From: a virus
Strand: one strand, 5' to 3'
DNA: 48,571 nucleotides
Virus record (IMG/VR): IMGVR_UViG_3300007640_000049
Span: 1-48,571 of that record
Below the pieces are notes generated by a model. The model did not search any database. It saw only the letters and a program-made list of their open reading frames with translations, and had not been told where the DNA came from. Position numbers and translations under genes: made by a program. Shown piece after piece: positions 17,975-25,702 of the stretch (position 1 is the first letter of the stretch; every line of letters starts with the position of its first letter).

Positions 17975-18317
17975 CCAATCCCTCCAGTGCTTTGCGTGCT
18001 TCCAGGTAGTCGTTGTGCGCTGCCTGAATTGCGTTCCAGAACTCATCGCCACAACCGTCTTCGATTAACGACGCAGATACCCGCTGCTCAAACTCACGCA
18101 GGGCATTACGTTGTGTTCTGATCCGGTCACGTTCGTTGGTTAGGTCTTCGCATCGCTTCAGCGCCCACTTGATAGTCTTTGACTGGTCGCTGCTGATGTC
18201 GGCAATCATGCCTCCACCGAACCTTAGTTTCTCGTTTGCGTCATATAGCTCTTTAACACAATCGAGACACCATCCATCACTGTCATGTGGGCAATTCTCT
18301 AGGTGAGGCATCGTCAT
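17958..18317 (-). CDS. Zinc-motif coiled-coil protein, 119 aa
   Basis: ATG 18317 with GGAGGAGGG just upstream. The N-terminus has CPHDSDGWCLDCVKELYDAN, a likely zinc-binding Cys/His cluster, followed by a long helix with coiled-coil character (residues about 55-90). Short Cys-cluster plus coiled-coil proteins are common in phage early regions, usually of unknown role. The G-rich hexamer repeat lies about 33 bases upstream of this start, inside its presumed 5' leader. Confidence 0.55.
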   Translation of the reverse strand: MTMPHLENCPHDSDGWCLDCVKELYDANEKLRFGGGMIADISSDQSKTIKWALKRCEDLTNERDRIRTQRNALREFEQRVSASLIEDGCGDEFWNAIQAAHNDYLEARKALEGLGEERT

Positions 18318-18349
18318 CCCAAACCCTCCTCCTTATTCACTCATAGATA

Positions 18350-18449
18350 GACCCAGACCCAGACCCAGACCCAGACCAAGACCAAGACCCAGACCAAGAC
18401 CCAGACCTAGACCCATACCAAGACCCAGACCTAGACCCATACCCAGACT
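18350..18449 (-). repeat. G-rich hexamer tandem repeat, (TGGGTC)n on minus strand
   Basis: Sixteen consecutive six-base units, consensus GACCCA on the plus strand (GACCAA, GACCTA and TACCCA variants), plus a partial unit. On the minus strand this reads TGGGTC, so consecutive GGG runs are spaced by three bases, which is the canonical arrangement for an intramolecular G-quadruplex. It is intergenic, between the stop at 18468 and the start at 18317. Confidence 0.9.
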
Positions 18450-18467
18450 TGCAACCCCTTCCACGCA

Positions 18468-18722
18468 TCATTGCATCACCCCGTAACTCTCGATTGCAGC
18501 GGTGCGAATGTACCAAACACTCGGCAGCATCTCTGCATTTCCAAATCCAGCTTCGCCAAGCGGACCTGTCTCGTAAATGATACTGGCATCGTTTAGTTTG
18601 ATATCGGTGTCACTAACACCTTCCAGTACACCTGCGTAGATGTAGTTGCAGCACCATACCGTGATGCGTTCCCCCAGCAAGCCTTCCAATCCACCACCAG
18701 TTGTTTCAACAATCGTTTTCAT
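18468..18722 (-). CDS. Conserved small protein, SH3/Sm-like pattern, 84 aa
   Basis: The pattern LGERITVWCCNYIYAGVLEG, VSDTDIKLNDASIIYETGPL, and a final strand with AIESYGV is one I recall from many bacterial and phage small proteins: a beta-barrel-like fold reminiscent of Sm/SH3 barrels, including the near-invariant YETGP. Function in that family is not known to me. RBS candidate GAGGGATTGAG upstream of ATG 18722. The G-rich repeat follows its stop. Confidence 0.6.
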   Translation of the reverse strand: MKTIVETTGGGLEGLLGERITVWCCNYIYAGVLEGVSDTDIKLNDASIIYETGPLGEAGFGNAEMLPSVWYIRTAAIESYGVMQ

Positions 18723-18773
18723 CTCAATCCCTCCAGTAAGAATATGTCAGCACTTATCCACAAGCACCGACGT

Positions 18774-19310
18774 TTAGTACCCCATATCTAAGTCCTGGGC
18801 CTGCTCAGTCAGTTCGTCCAACGCCTTCTGGCGTGCCTCAATGTCAATGGTTTCACTGGCTACTCGATAGAACACTTTATGGTGCTTGTTCCAGTGGATT
18901 TCATAATCCCTGACAGTTGCAGACTCCCATCCTGGGCGACGTTTTAATGTGTCAAACTCCATCTGGCGTTCTGTCGTCCAGCTATGTTGCCAGCCCCAGT
19001 TTGTGTAGCCATCGTCAAGCAGTGTCGTGAATACCTCTACCTGCCGTCGCAGCCTGTAGATTTCCTGCTGGTTCTTGTTGTGCAACTCTCGGTACTCGTC
19101 CAGTTCTCCAGCGGCGATGTTGCTCGCCGGTACAAACCAGAACTGGTCGTCATCCCACTCAATCCAGCCTTCGCACTCGTCGCCTGTGTACCATTCCAAT
19201 GTGCCTCCAGCGAATTGGCTAATAGCACCGTCGCTCGATTGGCAATCCAGGGTTTCGAGTATCGCTGCTATATCTCGTAGCTCGCCCCAAGTAAAGCGTG
19301 GCTGTGTCAT
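18774..19310 (-). CDS. Hypothetical protein, 178 aa
   Basis: Start chosen at ATG 19310, which has AAGGAG seven bases upstream and lies 28 bases after the previous gene; an alternative ATG at 19367 also has AGGAGG nearby and would overlap that gene by 29 bases. The protein is Trp-rich and acidic in its first half (LEWYTGDECEGWIEWDDDQF), then coiled-coil (about residues 75-100). No known domain recognised. Confidence 0.45.
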   Translation of the reverse strand: MTQPRFTWGELRDIAAILETLDCQSSDGAISQFAGGTLEWYTGDECEGWIEWDDDQFWFVPASNIAAGELDEYRELHNKNQQEIYRLRRQVEVFTTLLDDGYTNWGWQHSWTTERQMEFDTLKRRPGWESATVRDYEIHWNKHHKVFYRVASETIDIEARQKALDELTEQAQDLDMGY

Positions 19311-19338
19311 GCCAACTGCTCCTTTTGCATACGTGTGT

Positions 19339-19617
19339 CTATTTGTTGCCTTGCCATGCCTGCCCATCACTATCCCTCCTTTGCCATATCCATTGTCCAG
19401 CCCAAGTACTCGCTTCAATCACATCCGGTTGCATCCTGTTTGGTGCCAGGATTAAAACGCCGCTGACAACCTGCATAGTGATGTATCCTCGACCCTCTGG
19501 CTCTGCCAATAGAACATAACGGTGCCTTGTTCCTTGATAGCTCATGTAATCGCTATCATCTCGGGCAACAAACAGTCGTCGCCTACCGTCAACACATGTC
19601 ACCAGTGCATCTGGCAT
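19339..19617 (-). CDS. Hypothetical protein, 92 aa
   Basis: ATG 19617 with GAGGT seven bases upstream. Beta-rich, Arg/Tyr-rich small protein (VDGRRRLFVARDDSD) ending in a Trp-containing segment. No family recognised. Its frame is open without overlap to the next helicase-side gene. Confidence 0.45.
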   Translation of the reverse strand: MPDALVTCVDGRRRLFVARDDSDYMSYQGTRHRYVLLAEPEGRGYITMQVVSGVLILAPNRMQPDVIEASTWAGQWIWQRRDSDGQAWQGNK

Positions 19618-19660
19618 CGCTTTTACCTCAGTTGATTCTGGTCTACTGTTGCCATTGCCG

Positions 19661-20119
19661 TCATCTCTTAATTCCTCTCTTCCTGAGATAGCGTGGACAC
19701 GAAAAATACAATGCTATCGACAACTCTTTAAAGTCTCTTCTTAAACTGTTGTTGTTAAATTCAAACATCTTGCTTCTGAAATTTGCACTTAAAGATTGAC
19801 TTGCAAGCGATTCCCACACCGACCACAGATCACCAATAGATTCAAAATACTTCCTTAAAATTCGACCAGCAGCCCTGTATTCATCTTTCGAGTGCTTGTC
19901 TAAAGGGCCAAGATAATCGTCAATAAACATCATCACTGCCACAAATTCGTCTTTTTCATCCTCGCCCTGCACGCCTTCAAGCTCTTCGAGTAAGTGAAGT
20001 ATTGCTTTTGTGTCATAAGACATTGGATGCTCTGCCATCCATTTTGCCCAGCAACTTGGGCAGCTACACAGGTCCGACTGTCGTAGCTCTTCATCATTAA
20101 AAAGATATTCCTCTGACAT
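19661..20119 (-). CDS. Hypothetical protein with Cys pair, 152 aa
   Basis: Start at ATG 20119 (AAGGTGAAAG upstream), 5 bases after the helicase stop; the alternative GTG at 20128 lies over that stop. A CSCPSCWAKW motif near the N-terminus could bind zinc with further ligands not evident; the rest is helical and acidic. Probably co-translated with the helicase. Function unknown. Confidence 0.5.
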   Translation of the reverse strand: MSEEYLFNDEELRQSDLCSCPSCWAKWMAEHPMSYDTKAILHLLEELEGVQGEDEKDEFVAVMMFIDDYLGPLDKHSKDEYRAAGRILRKYFESIGDLWSVWESLASQSLSANFRSKMFEFNNNSLRRDFKELSIALYFSCPRYLRKRGIKR

Positions 20120-20124
20120 GTCTT

Positions 20125-21720
20125 TCACCTTAACTGATTCTGATCTACATCTTTAATCTTTGCCCACCAGTCAATTGTCTTTAGCGGCATCATCCTCAGA
20201 TCCTCTGGCGGGTAGTATTTGTTCTCGTTAACGAACAGGCCAAGGGCTTGCTTGAATGTCATGTTAGATCTTCTGCATCTGTAGTAACATTCGATCCATC
20301 TCTTCTCTGTGTCGTATGCTTCTGCCACTTTGATCTTAGGGATAGGATCTCCCGTCATCTCGATCAGGCTACCGTTCTTCATAATAACAGCACGCTTGCT
20401 CTTCTCATGCTTGTAGCCACAGTTGTGGCAGAAGGAACCGAACGCCCTAATCGCATCGCACATCGGACACTGGATCGCACACTTCTCCTCTCCCCTCTGA
20501 ACCTTATGCTTTCGGATGGAAGATGCTACAGAGTTTGACATGTTGAACATGTCTTCCCATTCTGTGCGGTCTGCATTAGGACTGCCATGTCGCCACCAAT
20601 TACCGCCGTGGTCCTGAACTATGACACGGTCAATGGACGAATGGTTACGCATAACCCTACCGACCGTTTGGATGTACGAGACGATGGAGCCCATGGCACA
20701 GGCGAGTATTAGGTGAGCCAACTCTGGGATGTCGATCCCCTCCCTGAGTACATACCTATTGCAGATGACATGTATCTCCCCTCTCTTGAGCTTGGAGATG
20801 ATCTCCTCTCTCACCTGCGGTTTGCTTCTATGATCCTTGCCATCGAAGTAGCAGTCCTCTCCATCAATGTGAGCAGCACGCACGCCCTTCTTCTCGAACT
20901 CATCCACGAACCACTTGCTCTCCTCGATTCCCGGAGCAAATAGGATTGTAGGTTTCTTGTGAGGGTTGAGTCTTGAGTATGACTTGAACACATGACCAAA
21001 GATGGACGGAGTCCAGACTCTCTTCCGGATCTCAGCCAGACTGAATTCCCCCGTCTTTATTTGTGACAGATTCCGAGTGTCGATCTCTGCCCCACCAAAG
21101 ACATGGGCTGGTACATGGGCAGGGAATTCCAGACGCTTGTCCCTGAGTTCTGAGTTCAGGCAGCTAATGAACAGCTTGTCGTACAAGTTGCCCAGGTCAA
21201 CAGGAGTAGCCGTGAAGCCGATACGGCAGCAGCCTCGATTGTCATGTGTCTTGAATACAGTCCTAGCCTTGGTCTCCTTTTGCTGATGAGCCTCGTCCAC
21301 AATTACCAGATCAGCCTTGGGGATTCCTGACTTCTCTCTTCTAGCATAGACAGTGTCAATCGAACACAGTTGTATCTTGGTCAAGTTGCTTTGCTTGTCT
21401 GGGAACTGAGATGCGATGACACCGTAGTCCAAATCCTGTTCATCAAACTTCTTAATCAGTTGTTGCAGTAGAAGGTTGCGGCAACAGTAGACAACAACTC
21501 TCTTCCCATGCGCAACAGCATGCCTGATGATTGCCAGAAAGATCTCTGACTTACCCGCTCCCGTTGGAGCATAGACTACCTCGCTCGTCCCCGGCTTGTA
21601 GTCAAGAGAGACTACATGATCGAATGCCTTCTTCTGCCAAGGCCAAGGATCTACCGCAAAGTATGGTCGTCCTTCATCTTGACCAGAAGTTTCATTAGCT
21701 TGTCGTACTGATCCTGACAT
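20125..21720 (-). CDS. Superfamily II DEAH-box helicase with zinc finger
   Basis: 531 residues from ATG 21720; the ATG three codons earlier sits directly on AGAGGA, so the later start has the better spacing. ATPase motifs are clear: Walker A APTGAGKSE, DEAH in LVIVDEAHQQ, FTATP (motif III), NRYVLREGIDIP (motif V) and QTVGRVMRN (motif VI). A C-terminal CPMC...CHNC zinc ribbon (around residues 415-435) is present. This matches DNA helicases of the ResIII/UvsW/RadD-like group used by phages for replication restart and branch migration. It overlaps the ParB-like gene by 70 bases. Confidence 0.9.
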   Translation of the reverse strand: MSGSVRQANETSGQDEGRPYFAVDPWPWQKKAFDHVVSLDYKPGTSEVVYAPTGAGKSEIFLAIIRHAVAHGKRVVVYCCRNLLLQQLIKKFDEQDLDYGVIASQFPDKQSNLTKIQLCSIDTVYARREKSGIPKADLVIVDEAHQQKETKARTVFKTHDNRGCCRIGFTATPVDLGNLYDKLFISCLNSELRDKRLEFPAHVPAHVFGGAEIDTRNLSQIKTGEFSLAEIRKRVWTPSIFGHVFKSYSRLNPHKKPTILFAPGIEESKWFVDEFEKKGVRAAHIDGEDCYFDGKDHRSKPQVREEIISKLKRGEIHVICNRYVLREGIDIPELAHLILACAMGSIVSYIQTVGRVMRNHSSIDRVIVQDHGGNWWRHGSPNADRTEWEDMFNMSNSVASSIRKHKVQRGEEKCAIQCPMCDAIRAFGSFCHNCGYKHEKSKRAVIMKNGSLIEMTGDPIPKIKVAEAYDTEKRWIECYYRCRRSNMTFKQALGLFVNENKYYPPEDLRMMPLKTIDWWAKIKDVDQNQLR

Positions 21721-22415
21721 GTATTCCATTCCTCTAAAAAGTCCTTAGGCAAATGCATGAATGCCCTGTAGCTTTTACCAAGTTCCGCAATCGCTTGCGT
21801 CACATTCCTCTCAACCTTCATCTGCATTTTAACATCATGCGATAGCATTCCTTCCCTCTCTGCTATATCCACTTGTGATATTCCTTTCGCTCCTAGCTTC
21901 TGCCAGATGGCAATGACATCGTGAGCCTTGTCGGTTGCTATCTTCTCTTCTTTCAAGTAGTTCATGAGCTTAGGCTGAGCATGCATCACAAACTCATACC
22001 CTCGGTCAACCATATTGGCCGTGACATTGTGAGACTGGGGAAGCATGACCATGCTCTGGTTCATGCTGATGCCTGCCTTCTTCTTAAGCCGGACGGCGAG
22101 ATGACCGACCAGAAGAGTCTTGGCCTGAATGGGTAGCCTGTCAGGGTCTTTGTCTATGAATGTTTCAACCATCCACTGCTCTATTGTAATCCTCCTTTGG
22201 GCAAGTTCTATCCTTAAGTCTATGGTTTCAAACGGAATGTTCATGTGCTTGCATATCTGATATCTTAGCCAGCCATTAACAATCCCTCCACGATACAGGC
22301 ACAGGGGGAAGAGAACACCTTCTGACCTGACGCTGTCTAGAAGAAGCTCTACCTCCGCCCTGCTCCTGTCGGGAATACACTTCTTATGAAGTGCGAGACG
22401 CTTGAGTTCCTTCAC
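21651..22415 (-). CDS. ParB-like nuclease/partition-domain protein
   Basis: 254 residues. Residues about 20-70 show the ParB/sulfiredoxin-like signature: LLLDSVRSEGVLFPLCLYRG, then GIVNGWLRYQICKHMNIPFE, corresponding to the usual S..e.G...Pi.v....ivdG.hR pattern with Asn in place of Asp. The remainder is helical, as in the DNA-binding half of ParB proteins. Phages use such proteins in regulation or as host-modifying factors; CTPase or DNA-binding activity cannot be read from the sequence. Starts at GTG 22415, two bases after the upstream stop. Confidence 0.7.
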   Translation of the reverse strand: MKELKRLALHKKCIPDRSRAEVELLLDSVRSEGVLFPLCLYRGGIVNGWLRYQICKHMNIPFETIDLRIELAQRRITIEQWMVETFIDKDPDRLPIQAKTLLVGHLAVRLKKKAGISMNQSMVMLPQSHNVTANMVDRGYEFVMHAQPKLMNYLKEEKIATDKAHDVIAIWQKLGAKGISQVDIAEREGMLSHDVKMQMKVERNVTQAIAELGKSYRAFMHLPKDFLEEWNTCQDQYDKLMKLLVKMKDDHTLR

Positions 22416-22417
22416 CC

Positions 22418-23194
22418 TTAAAAGAACTCCTCTACCTCTGACTCTGCCGTCTCACTATCCTTTTTCTTTACCCCATCTCCCTCGGAGGAAGACGCTGCAT
22501 CCTCCAATGCTTGGAGTGTAGCAACAAATAGCTGCTGCTCTACTTTGCTTTGTGGTGGATCTTCTTCCTTCTTCTTCTTCCACCACTGTAGCCATCTGAT
22601 TCCATCGCTGGACTGAGCCATCTCTTCTGGATGCTTTCCCTTAAACTTTCCAAAGTAGAACGTGACCTGTTCTCCATCACCACTGTCATCACTATCAAAG
22701 TCTGACACATCTTTTGGCGGTGATGACTTAGGAGCGACCTTCGCTTGGTTCCGCTTTTGTCCAGCAGAAGAAGCACTGCCATTCGACTGGTACTTGTCGC
22801 CATCGTGGTGACCCCAGTACACATCCGAAGCGAGCCCGAGGTACACAGCACTACGACCGAACGCATCTGTCTCAGCCTTCTTGTAGGCTTCGTCCGGATC
22901 TCGCTTGACGTTCTCTCCGCCTGTACATTCAGGACATTTGAACACGCCGTCAACATCCGCCCGACACCACCAAACATACCCCGACACAAAGACCACAGTA
23001 TCCGAACCATAATCTTCCCTCCATCTCTTTGTTACATGGAACCCCCATCCTTGTCCCACTGGACCGAACATCTCAGTCAGTCTTTTCATTCGCCAGATCG
23101 GCTCAATAGAATCTCCTCTGAATCCTTTGTTGAATGGCTTCTTCGCATCCGATGGAACCTCTGCAATTGACTTCCAGATTAAATCGTTCTCCAC
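22418..23194 (-). CDS. Single-strand annealing recombinase (Sak3/Rad52-like, DUF1071-type)
   Basis: 258 residues from GTG 23192-23194 (GAGG eight bases upstream). The N-terminal part has KKPFNKGFRGDSIEPIWRMK, RLTEMFGPVGQGWGF and a KKAETDAFGRSAVYLGLASD block followed by VYWGHHDGDKYQ; these are the hallmarks of phage single-strand annealing proteins that coat ssDNA and anneal complementary strands. Residues about 175-215 (VTFYFGKFKGKHPEEMA) look like the short ExoX/DUF3820-type C-terminal module. The protein ends ESEVEEFF, an acidic tail with two aromatic residues resembling an SSB C-terminus. Neighbours (helicase, ParB-like, exonuclease) form a recombination module. Confidence 0.8.
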   Translation of the reverse strand: MENDLIWKSIAEVPSDAKKPFNKGFRGDSIEPIWRMKRLTEMFGPVGQGWGFHVTKRWREDYGSDTVVFVSGYVWWCRADVDGVFKCPECTGGENVKRDPDEAYKKAETDAFGRSAVYLGLASDVYWGHHDGDKYQSNGSASSAGQKRNQAKVAPKSSPPKDVSDFDSDDSGDGEQVTFYFGKFKGKHPEEMAQSSDGIRWLQWWKKKKEEDPPQSKVEQQLFVATLQALEDAASSSEGDGVKKKDSETAESEVEEFF

Positions 23195-23206
23195 AGTTCT
23201 TTCCTC

Positions 23207-23932
23207 TTAAAGTGATAGTGTTGGTACAAGTTTCTCTGACAGTGCGTAAAGCGTTTCCGCCTCTTCCATTACATACTTCTCTGCTAAGCTCCTATCTTTA
23301 TCCCATACTTTGTAGAACGCATCTCCCCTAAACCCTTGTGTCTTAGCCTTGATACCGAATGCAGCACATAGCTCTTCGTACTTTGGCATCGACCATACAT
23401 CCCCCGGCTTGCTGTACTGGTAGCTCATCCACTTTCTAGCAAGATCAATGAATGACTTATCCCACTTGCCATACTCATTGCAGATAGGGAACGGAGTCTT
23501 CACGCCGTGGATGAGTGTTCTTGCTGTGATGTACGGGAGATCAAACTTCTCGATGTTGTACCCGAAGATCTCTCCTCCTCTACCCTTGGTGTAGCTAACT
23601 GCTTCCCACCAACTAGAAAGGATATCATTCTCATCCCCGCTCAGAATCCTGAACCCAACAATCCCATCCTGATCTCTGGTCCCAACACCGATAGCAATGA
23701 TGCGACCGTAAAGCGGATTAATAGTTCCGGAAGATCTCTTTTGGTAATAGTAGTCCTCCTCCCTCCTTTCCCTATTCTTTTCCCACTCAAGCAGCTTCGC
23801 AACCTTGGTCTCTTCTTTCCAATTAGCTGGCAGCTTAGGTGGCTTGCTCTCATCGAATCTTGTTATGCCTTTAACATCAGACATAGGCAATGGCCCAGTC
23901 TCGATATCAAATACCATCCTCGGAATACCCAT
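23207..23932 (-). CDS. DEDD-family 3'-5' exonuclease (PolB-like proofreading type)
   Basis: About 241 residues from ATG 23932 (GGAAGG about ten bases upstream; ATG 23956 lacks a ribosome site). Exo I is FDIET, exo II is GYNIEKFDLPYI, and exo III lies in KYVMEEAETLY, where the usual Tyr-x3-Asp reads Tyr-x3-Glu. This is the stand-alone PolB-like exonuclease family found in many phages, acting on DNA 3' ends in recombination or replication. It overlaps the CsrA-like gene upstream and precedes the annealing protein, so exonuclease plus annealing protein probably work together. Confidence 0.85.
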   Translation of the reverse strand: MGIPRMVFDIETGPLPMSDVKGITRFDESKPPKLPANWKEETKVAKLLEWEKNRERREEDYYYQKRSSGTINPLYGRIIAIGVGTRDQDGIVGFRILSGDENDILSSWWEAVSYTKGRGGEIFGYNIEKFDLPYITARTLIHGVKTPFPICNEYGKWDKSFIDLARKWMSYQYSKPGDVWSMPKYEELCAAFGIKAKTQGFRGDAFYKVWDKDRSLAEKYVMEEAETLYALSEKLVPTLSL

Positions 23933-24158
23933 CCCTCTTGTACCTTCCGTCGTCATGGAACTTGCGATAGTTATCTCGTCCGCTTGCTCTTCCGCTTGGT
24001 CTTGTGACTAGCTCTCCCCGAAGAATTGTGTACTGCTTGGGAGCAGAAACTCCGATGCAAGCACACTGCTGATTCCAATCCAATTCAGTGATAACAAAGC
24101 TGACATTTAGGTCAGGGATCTCAATGCTCTCACCCTCTCGCCGCCATAAATGCAACAT
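23907..24158 (-). CDS. csrA: CsrA-like RNA-binding translational regulator (first copy)
   Basis: 83 residues. It begins MLHLWRREGESIEIPDLNVS like CsrA (ML.L.R..GE...I), continues to ACIGVSAPK and QYTILRGELV, keeping the Arg that binds GGA motifs in RNA (CsrA R44 position). ATG 24158 is the second of two adjacent ATG codons and has GAAAGG at good spacing, and it gives the CsrA-type start. The last 30 residues are a basic/acidic extension absent from host CsrA. CsrA dimers bind GGA motifs in leaders and block ribosomes or change mRNA stability; in phages they may redirect host regulation (inference). Confidence 0.8.
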   Translation of the reverse strand: MLHLWRREGESIEIPDLNVSFVITELDWNQQCACIGVSAPKQYTILRGELVTRPSGRASGRDNYRKFHDDGRYKRDGYSEDGI

Positions 24159-24171
24159 CATTTTCCTTTCT

Positions 24172-24576
24172 CTATTCTAAGTAGTTATCAAATCCTTCTT
24201 CCTCTAGACGCTCCATCTCTTTCAGCCAGAATTGTTTCTCTTGAGTCTTCGCTTGCGGACTCATGATCCTAACTTTCTTTGCCCTAGAGTAAGTGTACAT
24301 TTGAAGCCGCCGGTCTTCCTCCTCCGACATGAACTGCGGTGGAAGATTGTAGTAGTATTCCAGTGCAGGTTCAAGCCTAGCAGGCACAGCAGGAGCGCCA
24401 AACTCATCCGGCTTAAGATTGTCGATGCTCTCCTGCGTTGACAGTAACTCCATCAACTCTTCCCTCAGACGGGCAGGAGCCCTGCCTTCCATCGCCCTTA
24501 TGTGTCCAAGATGGTTTCCATTTAGTTGGTCATACGGGATAGGCTTCTTGCTTTCATCATCCTTGAAGACGTTCAT
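24172..24576 (-). CDS. Hypothetical helical protein, 134 aa
   Basis: ATG 24576 with GAGGGG just upstream. Charged, mostly helical protein; middle has AVPARLEPALEYYYNLPPQF, the C-terminal third is a Lys/Glu-rich helix. No transmembrane segment and no known motif. It is the gene just upstream of the CsrA-like gene and is probably in the same transcript. Confidence 0.5.
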   Translation of the reverse strand: MNVFKDDESKKPIPYDQLNGNHLGHIRAMEGRAPARLREELMELLSTQESIDNLKPDEFGAPAVPARLEPALEYYYNLPPQFMSEEEDRRLQMYTYSRAKKVRIMSPQAKTQEKQFWLKEMERLEEEGFDNYLE

Positions 24577-24641
24577 TTTCCCCTCGGTCTAGGTACGAAA
24601 AGTGCATTTCAATTAGGGTGTAGGGTTGGGTGTCCGTTGGT

Positions 24642-24746
24642 CTACTCTGTCTCAAGCGGAAGGTAGTAACAGACCATCCACCAAACAAACAGTGCTGTCA
24701 ATCCGACATCCACTAAAGCCCACCAGAACTTCTCATTGATTCTCAT
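24642..24746 (-). CDS. Very small membrane protein, 34 aa
   Basis: Starts at ATG 24744-24746 inside the end of the zinc-ribbon gene, with AGAGAGAGG nine bases upstream, and ends at TAG 24642-24644. The peptide has charged ends around one hydrophobic segment (FWWALVDVGLTALFVWWMV), a single membrane helix. It overlaps the preceding gene by 14 bases. Small single-pass proteins of this kind in phages include lysis and host-inhibitory factors; no such role can be shown here. Confidence 0.45.
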   Translation of the reverse strand: MRINEKFWWALVDVGLTALFVWWMVCYYLPLETE

Positions 24747-24975
24747 CCTCGAAATCCTCTCTCTCTAAAATCTCTAGCTGCCTCGGGGTGAGACCGCTCA
24801 TGAACTTCCCGAACTGGTGGACCGTGTAGTTAGGCACGGTCCCAGTCTTTAGTTCGTAAGCACAATCCCCGCACCACCATGCTCCGTCATGGTATGTGCT
24901 TGCTATGTCACCGCAAGAGCAGAAGTAGTTTCGTCCGTAATCACCAGTTACCTTCTTCTCTTTTCCCTCTGTCAT
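24733..24975 (-). CDS. Zinc-ribbon-like small protein, 80 aa
   Basis: ATG 24975 follows the TAA of the upstream gene by one base; the start four codons earlier (TTG) lies within that gene. The core is a four-cysteine cluster, CSCGDIASTYHDGAWWCGDC, the spacing of a zinc ribbon. The C-terminus is acidic. It may be a nucleic-acid or protein adaptor; function unknown. Confidence 0.55.
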   Translation of the reverse strand: MTEGKEKKVTGDYGRNYFCSCGDIASTYHDGAWWCGDCAYELKTGTVPNYTVHQFGKFMSGLTPRQLEILEREDFEDENQ

Positions 24976-24976
24976 T

Positions 24977-25222
24977 TTAGCACTCAATCTTCTCCAGATC
25001 TTTTAGTTTCAGATAGCAGTCAATGCTGCACTTAGTCTTGCCAGCCTTAATAAAATTAATATAAGAAGCACTCTTGTTACATTGCTCAGCAATATAAGGT
25101 ATGGTGCAACTGCTCATTAGATTGCCAATAACTCTTGGCACTTCAGATTGAATCAGCTTTTCAATCTTTTCCTTTTCAGTCTTGAACATAGCAACACGCT
25201 TGTAGTTACTGACCTTTGCCAT
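24977..25222 (-). CDS. Small HTH-type protein, 81 aa
   Basis: ATG 25222 with AGAGGGG eight bases upstream. Residues about 40-75 (IPYIAEQCNKSASYINFIKA, then GKTKCSIDCYLKLKDLE) have the helix-turn-helix pattern of Cro/C1-type repressors with a recognition helix starting at SASYINF. N-terminus is basic and helical. Could be a phage transcription regulator. Confidence is limited because only the HTH pattern supports it. Confidence 0.55.
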   Translation of the reverse strand: MAKVSNYKRVAMFKTEKEKIEKLIQSEVPRVIGNLMSSCTIPYIAEQCNKSASYINFIKAGKTKCSIDCYLKLKDLEKIEC

Positions 25223-25236
25223 CTAACAATCCCCTC

Positions 25237-25491
25237 TTAAGTAACAGGATAAACTAAGGTTGATTCACTTAGGATGATATCATTTCCCTGTGATGTGGCA
25301 TAGACCTTTGACGGAGAATCTTTGCCCGTGATGACCCAGACCCTTTGACTGTCTGGCATGCGGAACCTGTCATTCTTTCCCAGCCAGTACACGCTTACCT
25401 TGTCATAGTCTGACCACTTATCCTCTTTGATAAATTCCCACTCCTCTGCCATCATTTGCATTAGCAATTGATCGTCCTGTTCCTCTTCCAT
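25237..25491 (-). CDS. Hypothetical protein, 84 aa
   Basis: ATG 25491 with GAGGAG upstream. Acidic, methionine-rich start (MEEEQDDQLLMQMMAEEWEF) then beta-rich C-terminal half. No family recognised; compact gene in the early cluster. Confidence 0.45.
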   Translation of the reverse strand: MEEEQDDQLLMQMMAEEWEFIKEDKWSDYDKVSVYWLGKNDRFRMPDSQRVWVITGKDSPSKVYATSQGNDIILSESTLVYPVT

Positions 25492-25502
25492 TTAATTCTC
25501 CT

Positions 25503-25685
25503 CTATAGAAAAGATAGCAACCAGCCTGCGTAACAACACAGTGATGTCAAGCCAACGCAAGCCACAAACATTGCAGACAGTATCATGATTGTCCTACACA
25601 ATTTGTCTATTCCTTTTTCTTTTTTCTCTGGCTCCTTGTATCCGGAAGTTTCTACACCAAAGAAATCGTACTCATCCACAGTCAT
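25503..25685 (-). CDS. Small membrane protein, 60 aa
   Basis: ATG 25685, AAGGAG upstream. Charged N-terminus (residues 1-29) followed by a hydrophobic segment IMILSAMFVACVGLTSLCC and a second short hydrophobic stretch AGWLLSFL at the end. One long or two short membrane helices. Location in the early cluster and size suggest a host-membrane interacting protein; no further evidence. Confidence 0.5.
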   Translation of the reverse strand: MTVDEYDFFGVETSGYKEPEKKEKGIDKLCRTIMILSAMFVACVGLTSLCCYAGWLLSFL

Positions 25686-25702
25686 CTTCCTTACTCCTTT
25701 GA

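Noticed and set aside
18350-18449. CRISPR-like array
   Set aside because: Six-base tandem units without spacers; not a repeat-spacer structure.
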